A stretch of 64,000 nucleotides of DNA, from assembly GCF_003182155.1 (NCBI RefSeq), contig NZ_QGTG01000012.1, forward strand, positions 1 to 64,000, read 5' to 3'. Of this stretch, positions 1-7,798 are shown piece after piece (within the stretch, counting starts at the first letter, position 1; each line of letters opens with the position of its first letter). Source of the stretch: Chitinophaga sp. S165. Its GTDB lineage: Bacteria > Bacteroidota > Bacteroidia > Chitinophagales > Chitinophagaceae. A program made the position numbers and the translations under genes. The notes beneath the pieces are model-generated. The model was not told where the DNA came from. It saw only the letters and a list, made by a program, of their open reading frames with translations, and searched no databases.

Positions 1-57
1 TTTTGGCTTGGCGGTAATAATCTGCATGGTGAGGTTTTGCCCAAAATTCTGATTATT

Positions 58-213
58 TCAGCGCATTTCTGGAACGCTCAAGACCGAATCATTACCATCT
101 ACCAGCTTAATACATATATAGTTCTTTTCCACGGCCACATAGACGATCTTCTCTTCTAAGATCATCTCACGAACTGAATCTTTTTTAAGTATCAGAAATG
201 GGCGGCTCTGCAT
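58..213 (-). pseudogene. LytTR-like fragment, 51 codons
   Basis: A short minus-strand reading frame starting at the ATG at 211-213 and stopping at 58-60. An in-frame stop lies upstream at 241-243. The peptide has the spacing of the start of a LytTR DNA-binding domain (KKDSVREMILEEKIVYVAV, then KNYICI, then a DG turn), but the rest of that domain (the LP..F.R.H.S region) is missing in all forward continuations I read. It looks like a remnant of a LytTR response regulator, or a chance frame. Only the residue pattern supports it. Confidence 0.3.
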
Positions 214-818
214 GCGAATGGATAATAAAATCAGATAAAGTTAAATAGATATGCGGGGTCGTTGAAACAACGGATAGGTGTAGGCCTGGTAGTCGATATA
301 TAGCAGTTAATGAACTAACGATGGGTACAATAATTCTTAAGTAATTCATAATGTATAAAGTTATTTTGAGTTTCAAATGCGCATACAGCGCTGACACAAA
401 GTTATGAATAACAACAGCTTACAGGGCATTCAAAAGCAACACTTTTTCCCCAAATTTTACACAAAAAGGGCGGGTGGCGGACTACTTGTTCTAAAGCGGC
501 ATTTTTACCGCTTATACACCGCTTAGATAACGCTAATCCTACGTTAATCTTACGTTCATGAACGTAGGATTAACGTAGGATTAGCGTTATCTAAGCGGTA
601 TCTAAGCGAACCTTTTCTTAATACAGAAAAACTTTACAGTTTTATTGTGGAAAATCAGGATTGACTTTACAGATGCGTTAATCAAGCTTTACAAAAAATA
701 CGGAAAAGTCGGGATACTCAACAATGTAAGAGCATGAACACTGCCATGCACACGTAAGGAGAAGAGTAGAATGCAGGGGCAAGTAAGATAGTAGTGTAGC
801 GGGGCGCGTGCTGCACTA
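214..818. other. Non-coding region with repeats
   Basis: No convincing gene in about 600 bases. The notable content is the long palindrome at 518-599 and flanking partial copies of its outer word (cgcttatac at about 509-517, and tatctaagcg just after 599). The remainder is AT-rich and contains only short frames without recognisable products. Confidence 0.6.
518..599. repeat. 82-bp near-perfect palindrome
   Basis: Positions 518-558 and 559-599 are reverse complements with a single mismatch (T550 opposite G567), centred on catg with no loop. Inside each arm the word ctacgtta/tacgttc is partly repeated, and the outer word accgcttagata recurs imperfectly on both sides. It sits downstream of minus-strand replication-type genes. 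It could be an origin, a resolution or protein-binding site, or a hairpin end of a transposable unit. It has no T-tract typical of a terminator. Confidence 0.9.
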
Positions 819-1109
819 CTATCTTTGCTTCAGATAATCTTTAATAGCGCTGTGATATACCGTACTTCCAGGATGTGCTTTATAATTTTGCTTCCGTACC
901 GGATCATTAACGATTTCCCGGGCATAGGCCACAGCTGCTGCAAATCTGGATTTTTCCTCTAATTGAGGTGTGGATGGAACGACATTACTCATATCAGGAT
1001 TCTTAGCCAGAAAGGTATGTCCCATTCTTGTCTTAACTACAAATTGATTTTCTAATACTGTTTTACTAACCTTAAATCCGGTTAATAAAACGTTTTTTGT
1101 TTTAGCCAT
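819..1109 (-). CDS. Small conserved-looking protein, 96 aa
   Basis: Not recognised as a named family. It begins MAKTKNVLLTGFKVSK and has a mixed N-terminal half rich in beta-forming residues and a helical C-terminal half (RFAAAVAYAREIVNDPVRK ... AIKDYLKQ) without signal peptide, membrane segment or cysteines. It lies downstream of the ATPase gene at 1222-1839 on the same strand, separated by about 110 bases that hold a hairpin, so it may belong to the same replication or mobile-element module. No motif allows a function to be proposed. Confidence 0.65.
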   Translation of the reverse strand: MAKTKNVLLTGFKVSKTVLENQFVVKTRMGHTFLAKNPDMSNVVPSTPQLEEKSRFAAAVAYAREIVNDPVRKQNYKAHPGSTVYHSAIKDYLKQR

Positions 1110-1171
1110 AAGTAAATATTCCTTTTAAAATTAGAGAAAAATGATCGCTTGTTTTACGCAATTTCGAGGAT

Positions 1172-1200
1172 GGCCGGGCAAGATTACCCGGCCGTTTTTT
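1172..1200 (+). terminator. Hairpin plus T-tract, plus orientation
   Basis: Stem ggccggg (1172-1178) with cccggcc (1187-1193), 8-nt loop, followed by gtttttt. The T-tract is on the plus strand, while both flanking genes are on the minus strand, so it does not terminate either of them in the usual way. Confidence 0.6.
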
Positions 1201-1221
1201 CCGTAATTAATAATCACACTA

Positions 1222-1839
1222 CTACTTCCTTTTATCCCGCGAATCCGGCTGAAAAGCAACCACGTTAAACATCTCACGCATGCGACTACGTAAGAGATCT
1301 CCATAGATTGCGCCCAGCTCTGCGGCGTTTAATCGTGTTATGATGTGTGTGATCATCCCATGAGAATGCATCAGATTATACCTGGTGAAAAGGATTTGCG
1401 CCATGAGATTGATCTTATTCCCCCAATAGTTAACCAGGGGCTCAAAGCCGAGATCATCGAAGCAGTGGACATGCGGCATTCGTCTGTAAGGATTAAATGC
1501 CCTTCTGCTATACTTCAGGATCACGTCAGTACCAAGGTCCGTAAACTCGAGACTTATCTCCTGGGAAGATTTAATAAAGGGACGATGGTCCGGCAGACTG
1601 AAATTTGACAGGATACGGATGATCGACGTTTTCCCGCAGCCCACTGGTCCCGTTAAAAACAGTCCCTTATGCAAGTCGAGTTTCTCTTTTGCAGCGACCT
1701 CTCCATCACGAAGGAAATAAGCGATCAGCTTCGTTACAACGGGCCGGTCGATATCGTCGATAACAAAATCATGACGATACAGATCCCTACCCTTCTCTTC
1801 GACCTGCTGCAGCATGTAATGGTAATCAAAAGGGCTCAT
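1222..1839 (-). CDS. DnaC/IstB-like AAA+ ATPase, helicase-loader type
   Basis: A P-loop ATPase with Walker A GPVGCGKTS (about residues 64-72 from the chosen start), a Walker B-like HCFDDLG, and a C-terminal arginine-rich sensor region (LLRSRMREMFN). This is the architecture of DnaC-like helicase loaders carried by Bacteroidota plasmids, phages and ICEs. The reading frame is open to an ATG at 1902, but I prefer the ATG at 1839 because the family usually starts just before the FDYHYML segment and this leaves only a 14-nt overlap with the upstream gene. It is cotranscribed with the winged-helix protein upstream and probably loads a replicative helicase at the element's origin. The exact target replicon is inferred. 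Confidence 0.8.
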   Translation of the reverse strand: MSPFDYHYMLQQVEEKGRDLYRHDFVIDDIDRPVVTKLIAYFLRDGEVAAKEKLDLHKGLFLTGPVGCGKTSIIRILSNFSLPDHRPFIKSSQEISLEFTDLGTDVILKYSRRAFNPYRRMPHVHCFDDLGFEPLVNYWGNKINLMAQILFTRYNLMHSHGMITHIITRLNAAELGAIYGDLLRSRMREMFNVVAFQPDSRDKRK

Positions 1840-2578
1840 CGTAACGTTTGTTCTTTTCTGATCGGAGCCCTCCGACTGTTGATGTTGTATTTGCAATTGC
1901 ATTGTTTTTTATTAAAGGAATGCGGCTGATCCATTTTTCCGCGGCGGCCGTCCAATCGAGGATCGGCATGCCACCCATAGTCCAGCCTATGGCCTTGTAA
2001 TGAAAATAAAACAGCTCGGCTTCCCTGTCTGATTGTGCGGCGGCACGGAAATAGGTACGTATTGCTTCCAATTCCGGCGCCGGAGGCGCCTTGATTTTAT
2101 CTTTACTTTTTTTTCGTGTGTGTGCTGTTTTACTCTCGTTTATAAAATTGTTTATTTGTTTATTATTAAAGTGTGTCAAAATTGACACCCTATCGGTGTC
2201 GATTTTGCTACCGTTAGCCGGGTCTTTATTGCTACACGCATGCGTGTCATTTTTAGCACCCTTATCTTTTTCCAACGGGAGCATTTTTATCACGCTACGT
2301 GAAAAAAGTTCGTCAGACGGTTCATAAGTCAGGAAGCCAAAATTGTGCAAACGCTTCAGGCACTGGGTGTATGTGTGGAGCGATCCTATTTTGCAAAGTT
2401 TCATGGCTAAAGCTCTGTTGACGACTAATGACACAGGAAAACGCTCAAGGTTCCATAACTGAAACAGTGCCACATAAAGGCTAATATCGCTTGCACGTAG
2501 TCGCTCGTGCTCGTGGACAACTGTATAAAATGCGTTCAGGTGACGGATGAAATTGATGTTAAGATACTGCTTATCCAT
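1826..2578 (-). CDS. Winged-helix replication/initiator-like protein
   Basis: A 250-residue protein with an N-terminal helical DNA-binding region (about 1-100: LNAFYTVVHEHERL, then TYTQCLKRLHNFGFLTYEP, typical of a winged helix), a charged linker rich in Asn, Asp and Lys (about 105-170), and a C-terminal tail with LEAIRTYFRAAAQ and GWTMGGMPILDWTAAAEKW. That tail pattern occurs in replication proteins of Bacteroidota mobile elements, which act like a DnaD/phage O protein that brings the DnaC-like ATPase to DNA. The ATPase gene follows with a short overlap, supporting the pairing. The linker could tolerate variation. The family name is my inference from organisation. Confidence 0.65.
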   Translation of the reverse strand: MDKQYLNINFIRHLNAFYTVVHEHERLRASDISLYVALFQLWNLERFPVSLVVNRALAMKLCKIGSLHTYTQCLKRLHNFGFLTYEPSDELFSRSVIKMLPLEKDKGAKNDTHACSNKDPANGSKIDTDRVSILTHFNNKQINNFINESKTAHTRKKSKDKIKAPPAPELEAIRTYFRAAAQSDREAELFYFHYKAIGWTMGGMPILDWTAAAEKWISRIPLIKNNAIANTTSTVGGLRSEKNKRYDEPF

Positions 2579-2619
2579 ACTTTGGTTATTTGAGTTTTAA
2601 TAAAGGGTGATTAACAATT

Positions 2620-3531
2620 CTATTTGCTGATCATTTCGAGGTCCAACATTCTTTTCGTGTGATAGATTTCCCATTTCAACCACTCGTCCAGCAATGCTTT
2701 CAGCGGCGTCTGGCCAACACGGAACGATGTTCCATTTTCAACCAACTGATGAGCAATCTTCTTTCGCCGTTCGATAAGCCATACATACCTTTCCTTGTTA
2801 CCGGTGATGCAAGCGATTTCTTCTCTGAATTGCGACGTTAAATACCGGACATATTCTACACTGTTGAAATCAATGTATTGCAGCCGGTTGTGAAGTCGCC
2901 AGACATTGTCATTTCCTTTCTTTACAAATGCGAGTAATTGATTAGCCAATTTTTCAATGTAGTCGCGATTACAGTAAGAAAGATCGTTATCGCCTGATGG
3001 TGACACTGACAATTCCAGCGGAGCAGTGACGATACGCTGCAGACGGCTGTTAAGAGAGCGGAAACGGGGCGAACATTTTAAGGTAACTAAAGTCTCCATA
3101 ACGAACTCGTAAAACAAATGCCTGCTGTACGCCGGGATCTTGTATTCATCGTCCATGTACTCGTAGAAATTCTTCTCCAGGTACAGATGCAGATCATACA
3201 GCAGCCTGTGAAGAAATTTAAATAACTGGCTTCCCCGATCATCACGATCAAGGATGTCCATCCGCCTTACCTCATTCTCCGGAAGCCATCCCATCAACTT
3301 GTCCATCAGCGGCACAATGCTGTACTGACAGGACTTTACAGCGATTCGAATGGTTTCTTCCTTTGTTGAGTTTTTGAGTGATGACAAGAACACCCGGTCC
3401 AGAGATTCCAGCTTCGGGAATCTTCCGAACATTATCTGGTTGATAAATTTCGGATGGAGAACGGGCGATCTTCTCAATTGCTTTGGAATTTCCTCGTTGA
3501 TGAGGAATGCGACATGACTTAACATTTCCAT
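2620..3531 (-). CDS. Unknown helical protein, 303 aa
   Basis: Not recognised. The protein is mostly alpha-helical, charged and without signal peptide or membrane segment. Visible stretches include LEKNFYEYMDDEYKIPAY in the middle and TPLKALLDEWLKWEIYHTKR at the end. It is the first gene of a minus-strand run that continues with the winged-helix protein 41 nt downstream and the DnaC-like ATPase, so it may be a replication or regulatory component of the same mobile element. RteC was considered because of similar length and context, but its diagnostic C-terminal pattern is not seen. Confidence 0.7.
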   Translation of the reverse strand: MEMLSHVAFLINEEIPKQLRRSPVLHPKFINQIMFGRFPKLESLDRVFLSSLKNSTKEETIRIAVKSCQYSIVPLMDKLMGWLPENEVRRMDILDRDDRGSQLFKFLHRLLYDLHLYLEKNFYEYMDDEYKIPAYSRHLFYEFVMETLVTLKCSPRFRSLNSRLQRIVTAPLELSVSPSGDNDLSYCNRDYIEKLANQLLAFVKKGNDNVWRLHNRLQYIDFNSVEYVRYLTSQFREEIACITGNKERYVWLIERRKKIAHQLVENGTSFRVGQTPLKALLDEWLKWEIYHTKRMLDLEMISK

Positions 3532-3705
3532 GTTATTAGATTTAGTTATGAAAAAATGATTACAGCTTCAAGGCAAATAAGCGGGCGCAAAAAAACTTTG
3601 CACACGTACGTACATGCGTTGAATTATTTTATAGTAAGAAGTTGTTAAAAAGCTATGAAAGTCGGGGTAATGAGTCCTGGGGAATTATAGTAGGACCGGT
3701 AGAGA

Positions 3706-3740
3706 TAGTAGGGATAGTCGGGGTAGTAGGGATAACAGGG
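3706..3740 (+). repeat. Direct repeat and predicted G-quadruplex tract
   Basis: The 11-mer tagtagggata occurs at 3706-3716 and 3724-3734. Four G-runs (3711-3713, 3720-3723, 3729-3731, 3738-3740) are separated by loops of 6, 5 and 6 nt, which satisfies the standard G3 with N1-7 loop rule for an intramolecular quadruplex. More G-runs lie at 3664-3667 and 3679-3682. Confidence 0.7.
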
Positions 3741-4029
3741 AGAAGTGGGTTGTAGCAAGGACATAAGTTGAGTTCAAACCTGAGAGATCAGGTAAGTCGA
3801 CCAGATCGGCCAACGGCTTGTTTAAAAGGCGTTTTGTGTACATAATTTTCGTTTTGAAATTAACGTTACTAAAACTATAATGAAGTGCAAGTTAGTGACT
3901 TTGTCAATATCATTAATCAAAGTCTGAAAATTTTTTTACTATAAATACGATTATTCTATAATATATATAAATTCGTTTACAGGTGAGGGAGAGACGATTT
4001 TGTGTTGACGAATGATATTTTCTGATAGT

Positions 4030-4068
4030 AAAAACGAGACCGGGGTTTTAGCCTGGTCTCGCTCTTTT
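4030..4068. terminator. Bidirectional terminator
   Basis: Stem cgagaccggg (4035-4044) with cctggtctcg (4052-4061), one G-T pair, loop of 7 nt. A-tract 4030-4034 gives a T-tract for minus-strand transcripts, and ctcttttt follows on the plus strand. It closes the minus-strand transcript that ends with the 85-codon frame at 4086. Confidence 0.8.
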
Positions 4069-4085
4069 TATCCGGAACAAACATA

Positions 4086-4343
4086 TCAATAATGATAAAA
4101 TAAACTTTTCCCTTCCTCAAAAGTGTCAACAAAATCCCGCTGAAACATTGCGACATTATCCTTATCGGAAGAATCATTGTATACGTAGGTAACTGCTTTC
4201 AGGATATCGGTCTTTTTGAAGTAACATTTCAACTGCTCAAAGTCCTGATAAAAAGTTCCACCCATCCCATATTTCATCCACCCGGCCTGCTCATAGTACA
4301 TGACTAACTCGCTGTGATGTCCCAGCGGCCTTCGGACTGCCAT
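4086..4343 (-). CDS. Unknown 85-codon frame after the serine protease
   Basis: Not recognised. The frame overlaps the end of the protease gene by 53 nt if the ATG at 4343 is used, or by 11 nt from the later ATG at 4301 (MYYEQAG). The residues look like a real soluble domain (aromatic and charged, for example TDILKAVTYVYNDSSDKDN), and a strong terminator follows directly, so it is probably transcribed. It may be a separate small gene, or the displaced C-terminal end of a longer protein after a frameshift. Confidence 0.45.
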   Translation of the reverse strand: MAVRRPLGHHSELVMYYEQAGWMKYGMGGTFYQDFEQLKCYFKKTDILKAVTYVYNDSSDKDNVAMFQRDFVDTFEEGKSLFYHY

Positions 4344-5397
4344 GTATGCTGATATTAAGCGCAGCCATCACCCTATGGATACAATTGGCATAGTTGCCGT
4401 CATTTGCCGGATCACCGTTTTCTTTGCTGGCCATCAGCAGGCCCACCACCTGATTAAGATCGTTGATGATCACTGAACCAGAGTCTCCTCCTTTTGCAAA
4501 TTCATTACCACCGTTCTGCGTATGAGGAACGATATACATCTGATGCTCAAAGTTAGCCGGTTCGGTTTTGGGAATGCCCACCCAGGCATTAGTATCTATT
4601 CCTACTGCTCTGCCGATCGTTCTGTCGGTTGTCCGCCCTACTTTCCTTACGCGTTCACCGGGGAGTACAGTAGTCCACACAATGGTCTGATCTCCTTTGT
4701 GATATTCCTTCAGCGGAGCGACACTATAGATGGGTGCATCGTCAGACGTAAGCTGTTCAGCAATTCCTGGATTAATGTATTCCCCCAAACCTCTCACAAC
4801 ATTGCTGATTACGTAATTATCTGCAATGTTGTGCATTCCTATTGTGGCGATGGCTCCATCTACCTCTTTAGTTAAAACGCCTTTCGTATTGTAGGCTATG
4901 ATATCGCAGGTGCAACATGCGCAGCAGGTGAGGTCAGGCTGTCCTACCTTATCGCCGTCTGTCTTACTATCGTTATACAAAACATGATGGTTGGAAAGAA
5001 GCACCAGCTTTCCGGTTTCGTTACTGGTAGCAAAACATCCCAAAGTACCGAACCATGAACCGGTGTTGGGAGCTATCTGTATGCCGGCTTTTAAAGGACG
5101 ATATTGGCTCTTATCTTCCAGTGGTCTGGCGGTTTCAATTTCCACTACATCGGTAGGAATACCTGCAATCTCCGAAGGGATCATTTCGGATTCATCCAGC
5201 TCTGCTGCTGCCATCTTTTTACGCACATGTATTACATAACACATTGTATCTGTATACCTGCCCGCAATCTCCTTACAAGCTATATTTACCGATACGACAT
5301 TTTTCCTGCTGTGAAGCAGCGCTTCTGCTTCCGGTAAATGATACACCATCTTTTCAAATTCTTTCTCCCTTTCTTCCCGTGATTTGGTGATCTCCAT
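4291..5397 (-). CDS. Trypsin-like serine protease, cytoplasmic
   Basis: A 368-residue protein with a chymotrypsin-fold triad: His in LLSNHHVLY (residues 133-141), Asp180 in EVDGAIA, and Ser306 in GGDSGS. There is no signal peptide. The N-terminal 100 residues form a separate alpha/beta segment, and a Cys-rich insertion (CCACCTC, 158-164) follows the His motif and could bind metal. The motif VGRTTDRTIG before the Ser motif is shared with the truncated neighbour upstream, so the two are related. The genes are 13 nt apart and on the same strand. Such intracellular trypsin-fold proteins often act as effectors in bacterial conflict systems, but nothing here proves that role. Confidence 0.8.
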   Translation of the reverse strand: MEITKSREEREKEFEKMVYHLPEAEALLHSRKNVVSVNIACKEIAGRYTDTMCYVIHVRKKMAAAELDESEMIPSEIAGIPTDVVEIETARPLEDKSQYRPLKAGIQIAPNTGSWFGTLGCFATSNETGKLVLLSNHHVLYNDSKTDGDKVGQPDLTCCACCTCDIIAYNTKGVLTKEVDGAIATIGMHNIADNYVISNVVRGLGEYINPGIAEQLTSDDAPIYSVAPLKEYHKGDQTIVWTTVLPGERVRKVGRTTDRTIGRAVGIDTNAWVGIPKTEPANFEHQMYIVPHTQNGGNEFAKGGDSGSVIINDLNQVVGLLMASKENGDPANDGNYANCIHRVMAALNISIHGSPKAAGTSQRVSHVL

Positions 5398-5410
5398 AAA
5401 TGAAAATTAT

Positions 5411-6463
5411 TTAATATGTGTGAATTGCAGTTATTATTTCCTCTAAAGTATTGTGGTGGTGCAACGCGTTGAAGATAGAAAGCCTATGTTCGCGCACAGC
5501 GGCTGCCAGAGGCGCGCTACCTTCTTCTTCGATCACTGTAGCCATATGCTGCAGCAGTTGTTGCACAGGAACGTTATTAACTTCTTTCGGCAGTGGCGCA
5601 CCTTCTATGCGGATAGTTCTAAGATACTGGGCTACAAAAGCAGGTCCTTGCTTTCGCTGCCAGGCCACCATCACTTTACGATTTTTATTTACCAGCTGTT
5701 GTATTTCATCCCTGAACTCTTCCACTAATGCAGCCATCGCTTTTCCTTTTTCAGAAGTCTGGATAAGTGCCTTCAGGTCACTCAGCAGTGCTGCGGGAGC
5801 CTGGTTCCTCACACGCTGTCCTGTTTCGGGTACCAACGCAATTACCTCACCTGTATCGCCGCCAGCGGGCCATCCAACCGTTATTTCCTTCACTATACGA
5901 TCGCTTGTGCCGTTGTTATCGGTCACCTTGAGCGTGATCTTGTATTTCTCGCCGGGCGTATTGAAAGTGTGCGCACACATCACACCGCTATAGGTAGTAA
6001 CAGCGCCGCTACTATTAGGATTGCCCATATCCCATGCATACGTTACAATGGTACCGTCGCCATCTACCGAGCTGCTGGCATCGAAATAAAAAGTGAGTGC
6101 ATCTGTTTGCTGACTAATGGTAAAGTCGGCGGTAGGTGGATGAAATATCCGGATCTTCATTTCCCTGAGCACATCGTGGATGTTATTACAGGTGCTCATA
6201 TAGGGCTTTGCTTTAAATTTAGAGGACATCAGTAATCCTACTATGCGGTTCTGATCATCTATCAGCACAGAACCTGAATCTCCTTTTATTGCAAAAGGCT
6301 GATTAGGGTCTTTCGGCTTTACACGGATCTGGTTGACATACTTACGGACATTGCCCTTGTCATCTTTCACCTCTACCGGCGCGCCTACCACCATTACTTC
6401 ACCTATAGTACGTCCTGTTGTGCGCCCTAGGTGGAGGGTAATGGATTGTGGTTGGCTGGGGGA
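5411..6463 (-). pseudogene. 5'-truncated serine protease with PKD domain
   Basis: The frame begins abruptly: it is open from a stop at 6464-6466, reads ITLHLGRTTGRTIGEV, then reaches its first ATG at 6394. The pattern GRTTxRTIG aligns with VGRTTDRTIG in the complete protease next door, and KGDSGS (Ser40 from that ATG) is the nucleophile motif. The whole His and Asp part is absent. A PKD domain follows (about residues 85-175, from PPTADFTIS to VKEITVG, with the YAWD core), then a helical C-terminal region of about 130 residues. The break point lies near 6430-6463, just before the endonuclease gene. The remnant could still be translated from 6394 but cannot be an active protease. Confidence 0.75.
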
Positions 6464-6550
6464 TTAAATAAAGTTTTTATATAATAGTGCGGTAGAAGAT
6501 AGAAGTGTTCAACTATTTGTTAAATTTACTGTTATCAAACCCCTACTGTA

Positions 6551-7798
6551 ATGCTAATAGTAAATCGCGAATATTCAAAAGAAGATCTGTATAATATTTT
6601 TGACATCCCAATTGAAAAACGTAAAGGTCCTTGGAACACTGGTTATGTAAAACACAATGACACTGTATTCTTATTTGTAAATATCGGTAATGCCGGAAGA
6701 ACAGGGCACAATTACGCGAATAAATGGGAAGAAGGAAATTTGATTTGGTATGGCAAAACTGATAGTCACCAGGGACAGGCTTTAATACAAACAATGATCG
6801 ACGGTATTTGCAATGTACTAGTGTTTACTCGAACAGAAGATCGTAGCCCTTACACCTATAAAGGCATTGCCCACTATATATCTCATGAAAATACAACGCC
6901 AATTTGTATTACTTGGAAAGTAATCCCAGATATCCCCCCCAAAAAAGCCCCCTTTATAAACATTCCTTTGGCATGGGAAATCTTCATAGAAAACGCAGGA
7001 CTGGCTGCAAAAACTAAGGAACCCTTCTATTCTCCACTTGATGGCGAAGAATACTGTGTCCAATCTACTTTCGACAATAAAGTGTGGCTTGAAAGAGTGA
7101 GTGCTGCGCGACGAAATAACTTGCAACCGCCCTTTCCGAAAGAAAGCTTCACTTATGAACGGTTCATCAAATGCTCCAAAAAGTTTAATCTCACTGATGG
7201 AAAGGCACCCAAAACCACTATCGATAACACAGTGCTATATGAAACAACTTTTGTTGAATTCCTGCCCCTGCTGGAATGGGACACGGAAAACAAGAACATA
7301 ATTTTTTCGCCATATGCTGATTCCGAGATGGAAAAACTCGAAATACCTGGAACGTCATTTGAAGAAGCTCCCAATGACATTCTGCTTCAGCAAATTAATT
7401 TGTTAAAAAGATCACGGAAGGGACAACGTCACCTTAAGAAAAACTTGTTGATACAATATAACAATAAATGTTGTGTGACAGCATGTGATGTAGAAGCAGC
7501 ATTACATGCATGCCATATTCAACCGCACAGGATTAATGGTGATAACGATTCAAAGAACGCTTTGCTTCTTCGTGCGGATATTCATGTGCTATGGGACAAA
7601 AATCTAATCGGTATTCATCCTAAGACGTTAGAAATACATATCGCTTCGAAACTGAAGAGTAGTCATTATGCGTTCCTGGTAGGTAAAAAATTGGCAATAA
7701 GAAAAGATTTAATGCAACCTTCAGAAAAATTGCTAAAAGTGCGGTGGAGCGAGTTTAAAATCCTGAGTAACAATGCATTTGAGACCAGGAATCCCTAG
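6551..7798 (+). CDS. HNH endonuclease with a recognition-type N-terminal domain
   Basis: A 415-residue protein. The C-terminal third is an HNH nuclease: C307-C308, HIQPHR (His322, His326), Asn336 and His345 in ADIHVLWD, in the arrangement of the HNH_2 group. The N-terminal half has GPWNTGYVK, LFVNIG, and IWYGKTDSHQGQ followed by LVFTRT, which resembles the sulfur- or modified-base-reading domains fused to HNH in McrA/ScoMcrA-type enzymes and the DUF3427 region. This suggests a stand-alone type IV (modification-dependent) restriction enzyme. No methylase or partner gene is nearby. It is flanked by the truncated protease and the decayed IS110, consistent with a mobile defence cargo. The nuclease part is certain, and the N-terminal specificity is inferred. 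Confidence 0.75.
   Translation: MLIVNREYSKEDLYNIFDIPIEKRKGPWNTGYVKHNDTVFLFVNIGNAGRTGHNYANKWEEGNLIWYGKTDSHQGQALIQTMIDGICNVLVFTRTEDRSPYTYKGIAHYISHENTTPICITWKVIPDIPPKKAPFINIPLAWEIFIENAGLAAKTKEPFYSPLDGEEYCVQSTFDNKVWLERVSAARRNNLQPPFPKESFTYERFIKCSKKFNLTDGKAPKTTIDNTVLYETTFVEFLPLLEWDTENKNIIFSPYADSEMEKLEIPGTSFEEAPNDILLQQINLLKRSRKGQRHLKKNLLIQYNNKCCVTACDVEAALHACHIQPHRINGDNDSKNALLLRADIHVLWDKNLIGIHPKTLEIHIASKLKSSHYAFLVGKKLAIRKDLMQPSEKLLKVRWSEFKILSNNAFETRNP

Larger units (their letters stand above)
3532..4085. other. Non-coding upstream region of the replication genes
   Basis: About 550 bases with no convincing gene. From left to right it holds the palindromic acgtacgt at about 3605, a G-rich direct-repeat tract (3664-3760), an AT-rich stretch (3835-3980, including a run of ttttt and ata repeats near 3930-3970) and a bidirectional terminator at 4030-4068. 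A repeat-rich G tract beside an AT-rich block upstream of initiator-type genes is the usual layout of an origin, but this is inference. Confidence 0.5.

Noticed and set aside
185..397. 70-codon minus-strand frame with hydrophobic residues
   Set aside because: It overlaps the LytTR-like fragment in another frame and shows no domain or start context.
518..599. Palindrome considered as a CRISPR-like unit
   Set aside because: It is a single inverted repeat without spacers or repeated copies.
2620..3531. Assignment as RteC
   Set aside because: Length and neighbourhood fit, but the characteristic RteC C-terminal pattern is not visible.
3727..3740. Resemblance to the homing endonuclease site tagggataacaggg (first 14 of 18 bases of the I-SceI site)
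   Set aside because: The last four bases differ and no homing endonuclease gene is near; the similarity arises from the local repeat of tagggata.
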